Shown here one piece after another: positions 1 to 11,388 of a DNA stretch of 64,000 nt. The stretch is from Pollenia angustigena (Eukaryota; Arthropoda; Insecta; Diptera; Polleniidae). Position 1 is the stretch's first letter; every line of letters starts with the position of its first letter. The notes below the pieces were generated by a model, which saw only the letters and a list, made by a program, of their open reading frames with translations, was not told the origin of the DNA and ran no database searches. The stretch is taken from NCBI GenBank assembly GCA_930367215.1, contig OV884057.1:201861621-201925620 (forward strand). Direction: 5' to 3'. The translations under genes and the position numbers were made by a program.

Positions 1-439
1 CATACGAGAAGAGTACATGATAAATGTAACATTAATTGACTTTCACTTCCTTTCAATTTCAATTTAAATTTATGAAATAAAACAACTTTAAAATGAACAA
101 ACTCTGCTGTAGGAATGTACAAATATTCGTGATAATGTTGATTTAATTTGCTGGAAAGAGCATTAATGGAAGTTTATTTAAAACGAAAAAAATATATATT
201 TTTGAAATGTGTGTTAAATTTTTTGACAATTTTTTCTTGAACACAATTTCTTTTATGCGACGACGATTAAATGGAATAATTTATGAATATATTTTTTGTT
301 TTTTGGGTTGATTAGCGTGACTGACAATAAAATGAGTTTAATTGAATTGAATTCTTTTGAAAGGGAATTGGGAATTGTAACATTGAGATTATAATTTTTT
401 GTCATGAAAGCAAAATTGAGAAACTAGAAACGAAAACTT
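1..439. other. AT-rich non-coding DNA
   Basis: No reading frame, RNA gene or repeat boundary could be recognised. The sequence is AT-rich with short A and T runs and leads into the satellite-like array that starts near 440. Confidence 0.6.
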
Positions 440-989
440 TTCAAGTTTCTATAAAAAATTTTACGATTACAGTAAAACCTCCCATAATCGGCCATATTTT
501 GGTGATCCAAGCTGTTCATTATTCGAATCTTCAATAGCAAATTTTAAAAATCGCAAGATTATTTAAAAAACAATTCTATAAACCATATAAACTACTGTTG
601 GAACATTCTATAGAACATTCTACGATTATTTAAATTATTTAAATTTAAAGATTACTATAAACGTCTCAAGAAAATCTTACGATTATTCGTATTTTAAAAC
701 AAAAAAATTACAATTATTCGAAAATTCAATACAAAATTTTACAACTATTCGCATTTGCTATAGAAAACTTAGAGAGTATTCGTATTGTGCAAACAAAAAA
801 TTTGATTATTTGAATATTCAATATTAAATTTTGGAACTATTTGAATTTTCTATAAGCAATTTTACGATTATTCCAATTTTCAATAGAAAATTTAACATTA
901 ATTCAAACTTACTATAGTAAATTTTACGATCCTCTTCAAGATTTTGCGTTTGTTAAAATTTTGTATATGAAATTTAACGATTGTTAGAG
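440..989. repeat. Decayed left part of the 31-bp satellite array
   Basis: Diverged units built on the pattern TTTTCTATAGAAAAT followed by TTTACGATTATTCGAA recur here at about 30-bp spacing, much less regularly than at 2.1-4.3 kb. Positions 468-525 differ from the pattern: a TA followed by CAGTAAAACCTCCCATAATC resembles the end of a pogo/Tigger-type transposon. No partner end was found, so that reading is weak. Confidence 0.6.
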
Positions 990-992
990 TTA

Positions 993-1791
993 AGCTGGGA
1001 TCACACGATTGCCGCAAATGCACCAATATGGCACAATTTTGATTGTGCTTTATTGACGCACAATAAAGAAATTGCACCAATCAAATATTCTGAAATCACA
1101 CGGTTGCCCTGTTTTATACTAATTTAATTGCCGCTAGTTGGTACAAAGTGAAATGGGTACAATAATTGCCGCAGCACAGTCACACGATTGTTCTTACTTG
1201 ACAACTGCGAAAACAGCTGTTGTGGTAGCTTTTTCATTTGTTTGGAAGTTATAGTTGGTATGTTCATTAAAAACGAAAAATTTGTTCATATACGTAGGTA
1301 CCTTTTATACAATTTTTTGTTAAATAGTTTTATTTGAAATATTTTAAGAAAAATTTATGAAAATCCAAAAATTAACAAATTAAATAATTAAATAATATTC
1401 ACACTTAACAGCTACATAGTACATATAGCAAAAATTAAAAAAAACTAAAATGCTTAATATATACATAAATACATATTTATCTTTATTACTTACTAAAGGA
1501 AACACAAAAATGTAAAATTTATTAAAAAAAGGCAAATATTGGCGCGAATTGTGTTGTTTGATTGCCGCACAAGAAGGCAATAAATATTGGTGCATTTTTG
1601 TTATTTTTATTGACGCGCGGTTGCATAGCAAACAGTCACGCGATTGCCGCACCAGGGTTGCATTTGATTAGTAAAAGTAAGCACAATATTGTCCTCGATT
1701 GGTACAAGAGCCAATTGGTTGTGCAGTCACACGATTGGTGTATTAAAAAGTGTGAAAAATGGTGCATTGCGGCAATCGTGTGATCCCAGCT
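993..1791. mobile_element. PIF/Harbinger-type MITE, TTA target duplication
   Basis: This 799-bp element has inverted ends of about 32 bp starting AGCTGGGATCACACGATTGC; the arms differ by one extra A. TTA lies directly outside both ends (990-992 and 1792-1794), the duplication expected for PIF/Harbinger transposons. The motif CACACGATTG recurs inside the element as subterminal repeats. No transposase is encoded, so it is non-autonomous. It sits inside the satellite array, which resumes at 1795. The superfamily call rests on the TSD length and sequence only. Confidence 0.8.
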
Positions 1792-1794
1792 TTA

Positions 1795-4620
1795 GAGATT
1801 GCTAGAGAAAGTTGTGCAATTATTAAATTTATCTAAAGAAAATTTAATTCGTTTTCTATACAAAATTTTACGATAAATCAAATTTTCTATATACAATTTA
1901 CCGGTTGATTAAAATTTGATTAGAAAATAAAACGATTATTTGAATTCCTATAGATAATTATTCGAATTTTTTATAAAAATTTAACGATAATTTTAATTTT
2001 CTATAGAAAATTTTACGATAAATCAAATTATCTGTATTAAATTTTCCGGTTGTTTAAAATTTGTTTAGAAAATAAAACGATTACAATATGAATTTCTATA
2101 GCAAATACAACGATTATTCGAATTCTTTATAAAAAATTTAACGATTATTTTCATTTTCTTTAGAAAAGTTTACTATTAATCACGATTTTCTATAGAAAAC
2201 TTAACGATTATTCGAATTTTCTTTAGAAAAATTAGCGACCATTAGAATTTTCTATAGAAAATTTAACGATTATTTTTTTTTCTATAAAAAATTTAACGAT
2301 TATTTTAAGTTTCTATAGAAAATTTAACAACTATTTAAGTTTCTATAGAAAATTAAACGATTATTTTAATTTTCTATAGAATATTATACGATTATTCGAT
2401 TTTTCTATAGAAAATTAAACGATTATTTTAATTTTTCTATATAAAATTTCACGAATAATCGTATTTTCTATAGAATATTTTACGAATAATCGTATTTTCT
2501 ATAGAAAGTTTCACGATTATTCGAATATTTTTTTATGGAAAATTTAAAGATAATTTCATTATTCGAATGTTATATAGATATTTTCGCGGTTTTTGTACCT
2601 TTCATAAAAAAATAAATAATTTTACGACTATTTTAATTTTCGATAGAAAATTTAACGATTATTCGATTTTTCTGTGGAAAATTAAACGATTATTCGAATT
2701 TTCTTTAGAAAACTTAACGACTAGTAGAATTTTCCATAAAAAATTTAATGAATATTTGAATTTTCTATAGAAAATTTAACGATTATTTGAATTTTCTATA
2801 GAAAATTTAACGATTATTTGAATTTTCTATATAAAATTTAACGATTATTTTAATTTTCTAGAGAAAACTTAAGGATTATTAGAATTTTCTATATAAAATT
2901 TAACGATTTTTCCGAATTTTCTTTAGAAAACTTAACGACCAGGAATTTTTTTTAGAAAACTTAACACTATTAGAATTTTCTATAGAAAATTTAATGATTA
3001 TTTAAATTTTCTATAGAAAATTTAACGATTATTTAAATTTGCTAGAGAAAACTTAACGATTATTTGAATTTTCTATATAAAATTTAACGATTATTTTAAT
3101 TTTCTAGAGAAAACTTAACGATTATATGAATTTTCTATATAAAATTTAACGATTATTTGAATTTTCTATAGAAAACTTAACGATTATTCGATTTTTCTGT
3201 AGAAAATTAAACGATTATTCGAATTTTCTGTAAAAAACTTAACCGACTAGTAGAATTTTTTTTAGAAAACTTAACGATTCTTTAATTTTCTATAGAAAAT
3301 TTAACGATTATTTTAATTTTCTATAGAAAATTTAAATAATCATTTAATTTTCTATAGAAAATTCTACTAGTGTAATTAATTTATTTTCTATAAAATTTTC
3401 TATAAAAAATTTAACGATTATTTTAATTTTCTATAGAAAATATAACGATTGTTTTAATTTTCTACAGAAAATTCAACGGGAATTTTATTTTCTATAGTAA
3501 ATTTAACGATTATTTTAATTTTAATCGGAAAATTTAACGATTATTTTAATTTTCTAAAGAAAATTTAAAGATTATTTAAATTTTCTAGAGAAAACTTAAC
3601 GATTATATTAATTTACTATAGAACACTTAACGATTATTTGAATTTTCTATATAAAATTTAACGATTATTTTAATTTTCTATAAAAAATTTAACGATTATT
3701 TTAATTTTCTATAAAAAATATAACGATTATTTTAATTTTCTACAGAAAATTCAACGGTAATTTTATTTTCTATAGTAAATTTAGCGTTTATTTTAATTTT
3801 AATCAGAATATTTAACGATTATTTTAATTTTCTAAAGAAAATTTAACGATTATTCGATTTTTCTGTAGAAAATTAAACGATTATTCGAATTATATTTAGA
3901 AAACTTAACGACTTGTAGAATTTTCTAAAGAAAATTTAATAATTATTTTAATTTTCTATAGAAAATTTAACGATTATTTTAATTTTCTAGAAAAACTTAA
4001 CGATTATTTTAATTTTCTATAGAAAATATAACGATTATTTTAATTTTCTACAGAAAATTCAACGGTAATTTTATTTTCTATAGTAAATTAAACGATTATT
4101 TTAATTTTCATCGGAAAATTTAACGATTATTTTAATTTTCTAAAGAAAATTTAACGATTATTTTAATTTTCATCTAAAAATGTAACGATTATTTTAATTT
4201 TCTTAAGAAAATTTTACGAATAATCGTATTTTCTATAGAAAGTTTCACGATTATTCGAATTTTCTATCAATAATTTTTCGATTATTCGAATATTTTTTAT
4301 AGAAAATTTAAAGATTATTTGAGTTTTCCATAGAAAAATTTAAAACGATTCAAATTTTCTAAAGAACTACCAACGATTTCTCGAAAATTCTATAAAAAAA
4401 AGAGATTCTTTGAATTTTCTTTAGAAAATTTTGCGATTATTCGAATGTGTTATAGATATTTTTGCGGTAATTTGTACTTTTCATAGAAAAGTAAATAATT
4501 TTACGATTATGTATTTGAATTTTCAAAAAAAAAATACAAATACTCGAATTTGTTATGGATATTTTATCGATAACCTGGATTTTCTACAGAAAATTTTACG
4601 ATTATTTTAATTTTTAAGAA
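1795..4620. repeat. 31-bp AT-rich satellite array with palindromic core
   Basis: About 80-90 tandem units of roughly 31 bp are seen, most regular at 2150-4290. Each unit has the palindrome ATTTTCTATAGAAAAT followed by TTAACGATTATT and a short A/T linker. Units differ by point changes and 1-3-bp indels. Some are reversed (near 2450-2515 and 4213-4250, where the linker reads ACGAATAATCGT). There is no coding potential. Related decayed units continue at 5520-6130, 7827-7860 and 9402-9560, so the original array probably spanned over 9 kb before insertions and decay. Confidence 0.9.
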
Positions 4621-5519
4621 CCTTCAAGTTAAAATAAATTTATTTGAACTTACGATTTAGACAGAACAAATTTTGGGAAAAAGCAAAGGGTACTTTCTTT
4701 AATAACTGGGATATCCCAAGGATATTCTGAGATACGGGGATATACCAATTTAAAACTGCCATAATTGCCCCCAAACAATCAACACCGCAATCTCACACCA
4801 AACAAACGCTTAAATTTTTTGCACAAGGCATAACTAGTAACTCATAATCTAATTTTCCCAAAAACAAAAGTCAAATTGGAAAAAGACAACCTCCTATTTA
4901 CCCAATTTCCTTTTCTTATTATATATATTTCCCCAAACTACGAAACGAGAAGAAAAAAATGTTACTGCAACACCAAAATATCGTTTTAAAACTCAATTAC
5001 TTTTTTAAACTTTTTTCTCTGTTGCACGTTTCGAACATCATCTTGTGTAATCTATCAATATCCGCCGTAAGCAAATTCGTACCTGCAACAACCACAAAAA
5101 CAAAAAATTGCAGAAATTGGAAAACTATAGAGATTCGACAGAGAGGAAAATTTGTTTGACAACTTGGTTGACATTTACACCACAACCACCACCAAACAAC
5201 AAAATTGTTGAAATAAAAAATGAGACGTTGACACAAAAAAAGACTTAAATATTTAAAAGAGGAGACAAATGTTTTTGAGTGGGGGGTTGAGGAGAGGCAG
5301 GCCCAAAGAATTCTACCAAAAGTTTAACCAACAAAAAACAGCAAACGAATAAAAAAAATACAAATTATTGAACAAATAAAATTCATTTGAAAATGAACAG
5401 AGAGAATAAAATAAAAGTTCCAATTTTATTGCGATTATTTGATACCTAAAAAGCAAAATGTTGCAGTTGAGGTTTTTCATACACTCGAAGAAATTTTGCA
5501 CTGAAAAACAATTTTAATA
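4621..5519. other. Non-satellite AT-rich segment inside the array
   Basis: The satellite pattern stops here and returns at 5520. Nothing in this 900-bp segment was recognised as a gene or known repeat. Short open frames on both strands are low-complexity. It could be an old insertion, but no inverted or direct terminal repeats were found. Confidence 0.5.
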
Positions 5520-6130
5520 TTTTATTCGACTTTTTTTATATAAAAATTTTCTATAAGAAATTTAACAGTTTTATAAATTATCTTTAGAAAATTTAATCGC
5601 TTCTCTAATTTCCTACATAAACGGAATGCTAGAGAATTTCCTTGATTTTGCAAATTTTATAGAACGATTTTTTTTCGATTTTACGGTTTTTGTATTAACA
5701 ATTTTGCTTTTATTCTTTATAAAAAAATGATATGTCTGATTATTAAAATTTTCCAAAGAAAATTAAACGATTACACGAATTTTTGAAAAAAAAATTAACG
5801 ATTTATTTAACTAGAATATACGAATATAATGAGTTCTTTATGAAAAATTGAAAAATTTCCAAAAGAAAATTTTTCCATTATTCAAGACTTCAATAGGGAA
5901 CTTTTCTGAAATTTCTACAGAAATGATTTTTATTTAAAACGCTTACTTTTTCCAAAAGAAGTGTAAACGATTAATTACTCGAATATTCTGCAGAAATTCA
6001 AGCGATAATTCAAATTTTCTACAGAAAATCTAAGGATTACTTAAATTTCGTAAATAATATCCAACGATTACTTAAATTTTATACAGAAAATAAAACGATT
6101 AATTCATTTTTTGAAGAAAATCTAATAAAA
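5520..6130. repeat. Strongly decayed satellite units
   Basis: Motifs such as TTTTCTATAAGAAATTTAAC and CTACAGAAAATCTAAGGATT recur at irregular intervals. They match the 31-bp unit of the main array but have many substitutions and indels. They flank the foldback-type element and continue on its other side. Confidence 0.65.
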
Positions 6131-6139
6131 ACTAAAATT

Positions 6140-7817
6140 GGCGGCATGAAATAACCGGCGGTGGGCAAAATGACCCCAAGAAATATGGCCCCAAAAGTAA
6201 AATGAAAAACGGCCCCAAAATTTAACATGAGACACAACAACACGCAATTTTGGCGCAATTTTTTTGTTTTTTTTTTTTTTTGGTTATTTTTTATTTTTTC
6301 GTTAGGGTGTTTTCGCATTTTTAATGATAAGAAAAATGACCCCAATATCAAGGATTGAAAAATGGCCCCAAATAAAATCACAATTTTTACTTTGGGGCTA
6401 TTTTTCCTCCACTAAAAAAAATGCAAATTTTAAGAAATGAAAAATCACCCCAAACATTTTTAAACAAATTTTATAAAATTCTATGTAAAAGTTTCAAGGG
6501 ATAGTATAAAAACCCCGAATTCTTATACTTAAGTAGAGAAAATCCTTGCCGGTTATGCAGAGATGCTTTAGTTAGCGAAGCCGGTGTTTGTTATACCATA
6601 GAGGAAAAAAATCATTAAGCCCGGCCGAAGTCCGGCTATTAAGAGAAGCTTTACTGAGCGAAGTCAGAGTTCACTATACCATAGAAAAGAAATTCCTTGC
6701 GCCCGGCCGAAGGCCGGCTATATAGAGAAGCTTTAGTGAGCGAAGCCAGTGTTCGTTATATAAAAGAGAAGAAAATCCTTTCACCCGGCCGCAGGCCGTC
6801 TATAACGTGAAGCTTTAGTAAGCAAAGCCAGTTTTCGTTATACTATAGAGAAAAAATCCCTGCGCATGGCCGAAAGCCCAACCATGCTATCAATCGTACG
6901 ATTTTTAAAACCAAAACTATATAATTATCCGGATTTTGAAATCGGGATTCTAAATTTGTGATTTTTTAGTTTCGGGCAGATGAACTCCACCGAAAATGTT
7001 TAATGTAACTTTCTTTGTGTTCTTTTTTGGGGTTAAAATTCATTATAAATTTTGAGGTGATTTTTCATAATGAAGAATAACCCCAAATTTAGGGTCAATT
7101 TTCATTTAATTTTTTGGGGCCATATTTCGCAGCGCCGAAATAACCCCCAAAATATAAGCCCCAAAAAAATACCCCACAAAGCGTGGGGCCTTATTTCATA
7201 TGCAATAAAGCCCCAACGAAATGAAACAACGCCCCAAACATAAATGAAATAATACCCTAATTTTTGGGGGCTTATTTCATATGAAATAAAGCCCCAATTT
7301 CTGAAATGAAGTAAGAGCCCAATAAATGTAATACAATTAATTATACAGTTTTGCTTTAAAGAATCGCGCGACTAAGACTTTTCTGCATAGCCGGCCTTCG
7401 GCCGGGCGCAATGACGTTTTCCTCTATGGTATAACAAACAACGGCTTCGCTAATTAAAGCTTCTCTGCATAGCGCCAGGATTTTCTCGTCTATAGTATAA
7501 AAATAACGTCTCGACCCGGCTACGCAGAGAAGCTTTAGTTAGCGAACCCGGTGTTTGGTGTACCATTTAGAAGAAAACCATTGCGCCCGGCCGAAGGCCA
7601 GCTATGCAGGGCAGCTTTATTTATCGAAGCCGGTGTTCTGTACACCAAAGTGGATAAATCCTTGCGCCCAAAAACGTTTTCATTATAAATTTGAAAATAA
7701 AATAATCCCCCAAAAAAAATAAATTGGGATAACCCCCCAAAAATCGTTTTTGTTGTTCGCTGTACAAACTTTTTGGGGGTTATTTCATTATTTTTTGGGG
7801 GGTTATTTCATGCCGCC
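6140..7817. mobile_element. Foldback-type element with perfect 9-bp target duplication
   Basis: A 1678-bp insertion with inverted termini GGCGGCATGAAATAACC at 6140 and its complement ending at 7817. The 9-bp sequence ACTAAAATT is present on both sides (6131-6139 and 7818-7826). The interior is repetitive: many CCCCAAA/TTTGGGG blocks next to ATGAAATAA, plus an 81-bp tandem repeat rich in GCCCGGCCGAAGGCCGGC at 6540-6880, an inverted copy near 7380-7460 and direct copies at 7500-7680. Repetitive inverted termini with a 9-bp duplication resemble Drosophila Foldback elements. No transposase frame is present. The open frame at 6079-6381 on the minus strand crosses the element boundary and is not a gene. 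Confidence 0.85.
6540..6880 (+). repeat. 81-bp tandem repeat inside the foldback-type element
   Basis: About four diverged units, with the GC-rich core GCCCGGCCGAAGGCCGGC at about 6620, 6701, 6781 and 6863. Each core is followed by AGAAGCTTTAGTGAGCGAAG, then a TATACCATAGAG stretch. The GC-rich core can pair with itself and stands out from the 70 % A+T background. Confidence 0.85.
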
Positions 7818-7971
7818 ACTAAAATTTTCTATAAAAAATTTTACGGTTGCTTAATTTTTTAAAAGTCTACAACATCCTATCGGGTGATTTTTTAAGAGCT
7901 ATAGGAAAGTTAAAAAAAAAAACACATAAAATTCATAAAAATGCATTAAATCTTTATTTCGTCCATATAAT

Positions 7972-9317
7972 TTAATGTTTGAAGATTATTTCATGCAAAT
8001 GATGACCGTGACTGCGCCTCAAATGGTCCATTCGCTTAGTCCAATTTTGGCATACTCTTTCCAACATTTCGGCCGGTATCTCATGAATAAATGCTTCAAT
8101 GTTGTCTTCCAATGCGTCAATTGAAGCGGGCATGTGTGTATAGATATGAGCTTTAACATAGCCCCACAAAAAAAGTCTAAAGGCGTTAAATCGCACGATC
8201 TAGGCGGCCAATTGTCCGGTCCAGAACGTGAAATAAAGTGTTCACCGAACTCGCCTCTAAATAAGTTCATTGTTAAAGCCCTTATGACACTACATTTTTT
8301 ATTCATTAATTGATATAGAATTGATAGAAAGAAACAGTAAATGCTAGAAAGAGCAAACTATAAAAAATATAAACAAAGTTTTTTAGTTTTTTTTTCTCTT
8401 GTTATGGTTTCGTTTTAGGGATGGCGTTGAGAATTTTTAAAACTGTACCAAGAACCTTTAAAGATTTTTTTAGTTGAAATTAATTTTATTTATGTTCTTA
8501 AAAAACACCACAAAGAGGTATTATAAATCTTAGTTTAAAAAGTATCAACAAAAAAGTACAATTGAAACAACTTAGCCATCCCTGTTCTGTTAATTTTATT
8601 AAATGTTGCCAACTTTTTGTTTATAAGAAACCGAAAAACAAAAAGCGACAAATCGCTGAATTTGCCCATAAACCGCTGATTCAGCAACACTTTTAATAGT
8701 TCAAGCTTGAAAAGTTGAACAATTTTACATTTTTTTTTTTTTGACATAACTTCATTTTTTATCGATAACTTTAGTAAAATATTTGACAGCTTGCCATTTA
8801 TCTTAATGCAGCTGAACCCTTCGCACTTGGTAAATTTTTCTATTACTTTATATTGGCACTGTTCACCAAAACTTAAACAATGCATTAAAAATGTAGTGTC
8901 ATAAGGGCTTAAGCGTGCTGTGTGGCATGTGGCACCGTCTTGTTGAAACCACATGTCATACAAGTCAAGCTCTTGAACATCACGGTAGCGCTCACCATTC
9001 ACAGTTACGTTACGATTCGCATCATCTTTGAAGAAGTACGGTCAAATGATGCCACCAGCCCATAAACCGCACCAAACTGTGACTTTTTCTGGATGCATTG
9101 GTAGCTCTTGCAATGCTTCTGGCTGATCTTCACTCCAAAATCGACAATTCTGCTTATTAACGTACCCATTGAGCCAAAAATGAGCTTCGTCGCTGAACAC
9201 AAGAAGCGCGCGGTGAACTTTCTTAACAGAGCACGCATTTTGATAATAAAATTCAATAATTTGCAAGCGTTTTTCGTTTGTAAGACGATTCATGGTTAAA
9301 TTATAGACCAAACTCAA
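7972..9317 (-). pseudogene. mariner transposase pseudogene
   Basis: The frame starts near 9317 or 9290 with MNRLTNEKRLQIIEFYYQN, a typical mariner N-terminal helix-turn-helix start. It jumps after HRALL to VFSDEAHFWLNGYVNKQNCR, so roughly 100 or more residues of the DNA-binding and early catalytic region are deleted. The first catalytic Asp (SDEAHF) and the second (QQDGATCH) remain. Damage includes a TGA replacing a Gly-type codon after GGII near 9042, a short deletion after GERYRD, and a 632-bp insertion after HTARL. There is also a frameshift near 8170 in an A/T run, after which the C-terminal part (LWGYVKAHIY through HEIIFKH) is read in another frame. The third catalytic Asp region (DLTPLDFF) is present. 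It cannot make active protein. Confidence 0.92.
8277..8908. mobile_element. TTAA-inserted non-autonomous element (piggyBac-like MITE)
   Basis: A 632-bp element with inverted ends GCCCTTATGACACTACATTT (about 22 bp), flanked by TTAA at 8273-8276 and 8909-8912. It splits the mariner transposase. Removing it with one TTAA rejoins the frame so that HTARL reads on into TMNLFRGEFG, which proves insertion into TTAA. TTAA targeting is the hallmark of piggyBac; no piggyBac transposase is present. The minus-strand open frame at 8535-9002 crosses this boundary and is an artefact. Confidence 0.88.
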
Positions 9318-9400
9318 GATGTTTGACAGTGAAACAAAACGTGCGTCAGCTGTTTAAGCCAGTGTTGCCAAAAAGATAATAGCTAAAAAATCACCCGATA

Positions 9401-11040
9401 CAAGCAATTATGCGATTACTCAACATTTTCCATAGAAACTGTAGCGATTAACCGAACTTTTAAAGGAAGTTAAACGATTATTCTTAAAATTTCATTCAAA
9501 AATTTATCGTGTCCTTAAATTTTTTTTAAAAATTTTCCTAAAAAATAGTTGTCGTTTCGTTATTTTATCTTGTTTTCTTCAATTTCTCTTTAGAATATTT
9601 TATTTTTTTTTTTTTTCTTTTTTTGAAAAGTTCAATTATTTCCAAGTTACAGAAACTTTTTCCATGAATAATTACTACTTCTTTGTCTTCTTCTGTTCGC
9701 TGATTCCGTTTTCATATTATTAATTATTTATACAAATATGTAAACCAGAATGACCATAATTAATTGAATCCTTAAATACTTTATTCGACACACATACAAA
9801 ATTAATAAATTATCTGACAAGAAAAAAAAAACACAACAGAAAAGAAGAAACATTTTTCTACAGAATTACCGAAAGCGAAACCAATTGAAAGTCATGTAAA
9901 GAAATGCAGATTAATCAAAAATGAAGAGATAAATAAAAAAAAGAGAAGAACCTGGAAATCAATTGATTACAATTTTAAGTGACGCAAACCCAAATGGTCA
10001 AAAAAAACAAGGAAAATAAGAAAGATTGAAAAAAAACACTAAAAAGTGACGACTAGTAAAACCGACCTTCTTAACAAAGTAAATATGATGATAATGATGA
10101 TAATAATTATGATGGTATTGAAGTAGTATTTTCAATGAAAAGTAGCCAAAAAGACAATAATCTCGAGATTAAATAAAACACAGCCGCTCTTCTTTGTTTA
10201 CCCAACACATCATATTGTAGGGTACTTGGTATGAGTAGTGTTGTTATTGTTGCTGTAAGTAGGGTTATATTTAAATGGCAGTTCCCAAATAACAGCGATG
10301 ATAATGATGAAGATGATGATTCTTGTGATATTTTTGTTGGTTTGTAAAACACTTACGATGATGATGTGATCAATTATTGTAAGATCTTTTTCTCTCTCGT
10401 GTTTTTCAAATCTACTGTAAAACATGGGTGATTAATGAGTCACATATTTGTTTCCACGAAACCTCGTGAGGAACTCACACACGTTGTTTTTTCAGTTAAT
10501 TTTTTTTTTTTTTTTAATTGTTGTCTTTGATAAGAAGAACTGATTGGCCTAAATGTCTGGTATGTTGCTGGGAAAAGGGTCTTAACTTTATTCTGTTATT
10601 GAATTAACTTTGTTTTCTTTTATTTCACTTTTCTTTAATAAAAAAAAAAAAAAACACTTTTGAATATTTTGTAGTTTTTTTGAAGAGTGAGAGGCGTTAC
10701 TAATGCATTTAACAAAATGTAAATGTTTTGTAAAATCTACAAAGAAATAAAACAAAAAAATTTTATACAAATTTTTATTAACAACAACATACAAAATTTT
10801 TGATAAATTCTTTCTGTTAAAAAAAAAATACATAACCCAAAATGAAATGCAGATAAAAGCGTAAAATGTTTAAAAAAAATTTGTTTAAAGGGGGTACTTT
10901 GTAAAACCCCTCTCAAAAAGTAGGTTAACACTACAACAGTTTTTTGTAACAAGTTTTTTATCAAATTATTTTTTTTTTTTTATTTGATATTTTAGGACCA
11001 TAACTAACAAAGAATACACAACCTTGCTAAATTTCCCCAC
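9401..11040. other. AT-rich and low-complexity DNA
   Basis: The last decayed satellite units are seen to about 9560. After that there are A/T runs, short GAT/ATG-rich microsatellite-like patches near 10085-10115 and 10295-10365, and poly-T near 10499. No gene was recognised; the minus-strand frames at 10107-10425 are translations of the GAT-rich low-complexity sequence. Confidence 0.6.
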
Positions 11041-11054
11041 TCAAATTTAATAAA

Positions 11055-11105
11055 AAAACAAGTAAGAAAGCATAGTCGGTCAAGCCCGACCATATGATAC
11101 CCTCA
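11055..11105 (+). repeat. Dispersed hairpin motif (copy 1 of 4)
   Basis: AACAAGTAAGAAAG is followed by a hairpin with stem GTCGG/CCGAC (11075-11079 and 11086-11090) and then CATATGATACCCT. The same arrangement with a different but still paired stem occurs at 37246-37283 (minus) and 61520-61572; a decayed copy is at 32061-32100 (minus). It is probably the conserved end of an abundant repeat; the parent family is not identified. Confidence 0.6.
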
Positions 11106-11388
11106 CAAGGGTGCAACATTAAATTGGCCTTAAAAAGAGTTTCAGATGTAAACTTTTAAAACGCCAACACGCGTTCATATATCTTTTTTTAGTCCCCTCT
11201 CCTAGAATCAGCTGACAGAACATTGTAGTTTTGAAAATTGCCAATTCACATTTAAAATGTATTCAAGACGCAGAGGCAATAACGTATTGTAAGCAATTTT
11301 TTTTCAAAAAAAAACCATAATTTATTTAATATATATATAATTAGGTCTATGGATAAATCCTTACAGCCTAATACAAATGAGTATTTAA

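Larger units (their letters stand above)
7880..9398 (-). mobile_element. mariner-family (IS630-Tc1-mariner) transposon, dead copy
   Basis: Inverted ends TCGGGTGATTTTTTA occur at 7880 and, complemented, ending at 9398, each bordered by TA (7878-7879 and 9399-9400), the Tc1/mariner target duplication. The minus strand carries a broken transposase. Without the nested element at 8277-8908 the copy is about 0.9 kb, shorter than a full mariner (about 1.3 kb), because the transposase has lost internal sequence. Confidence 0.92.

Noticed and set aside
1795..4620. Regularly spaced palindromic repeats looked at first like a CRISPR-type array
   Set aside because: There are no unique spacers: the whole 31-bp unit repeats and the linkers are themselves repeats. 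The genome is clearly that of an insect.
6079..6381. 100-codon minus-strand open frame
   Set aside because: It crosses the left boundary of the foldback-type element and is built from its CCCCAAA repeats.
8535..9002. 155-codon minus-strand frame with QQDGATCH
   Set aside because: Only the first 30 residues are mariner transposase; the rest is the inserted TTAA element read by chance.
10107..10425. Minus-strand frames rich in Ser and Ile
   Set aside because: They are translations of GAT/ATG-type low-complexity DNA.
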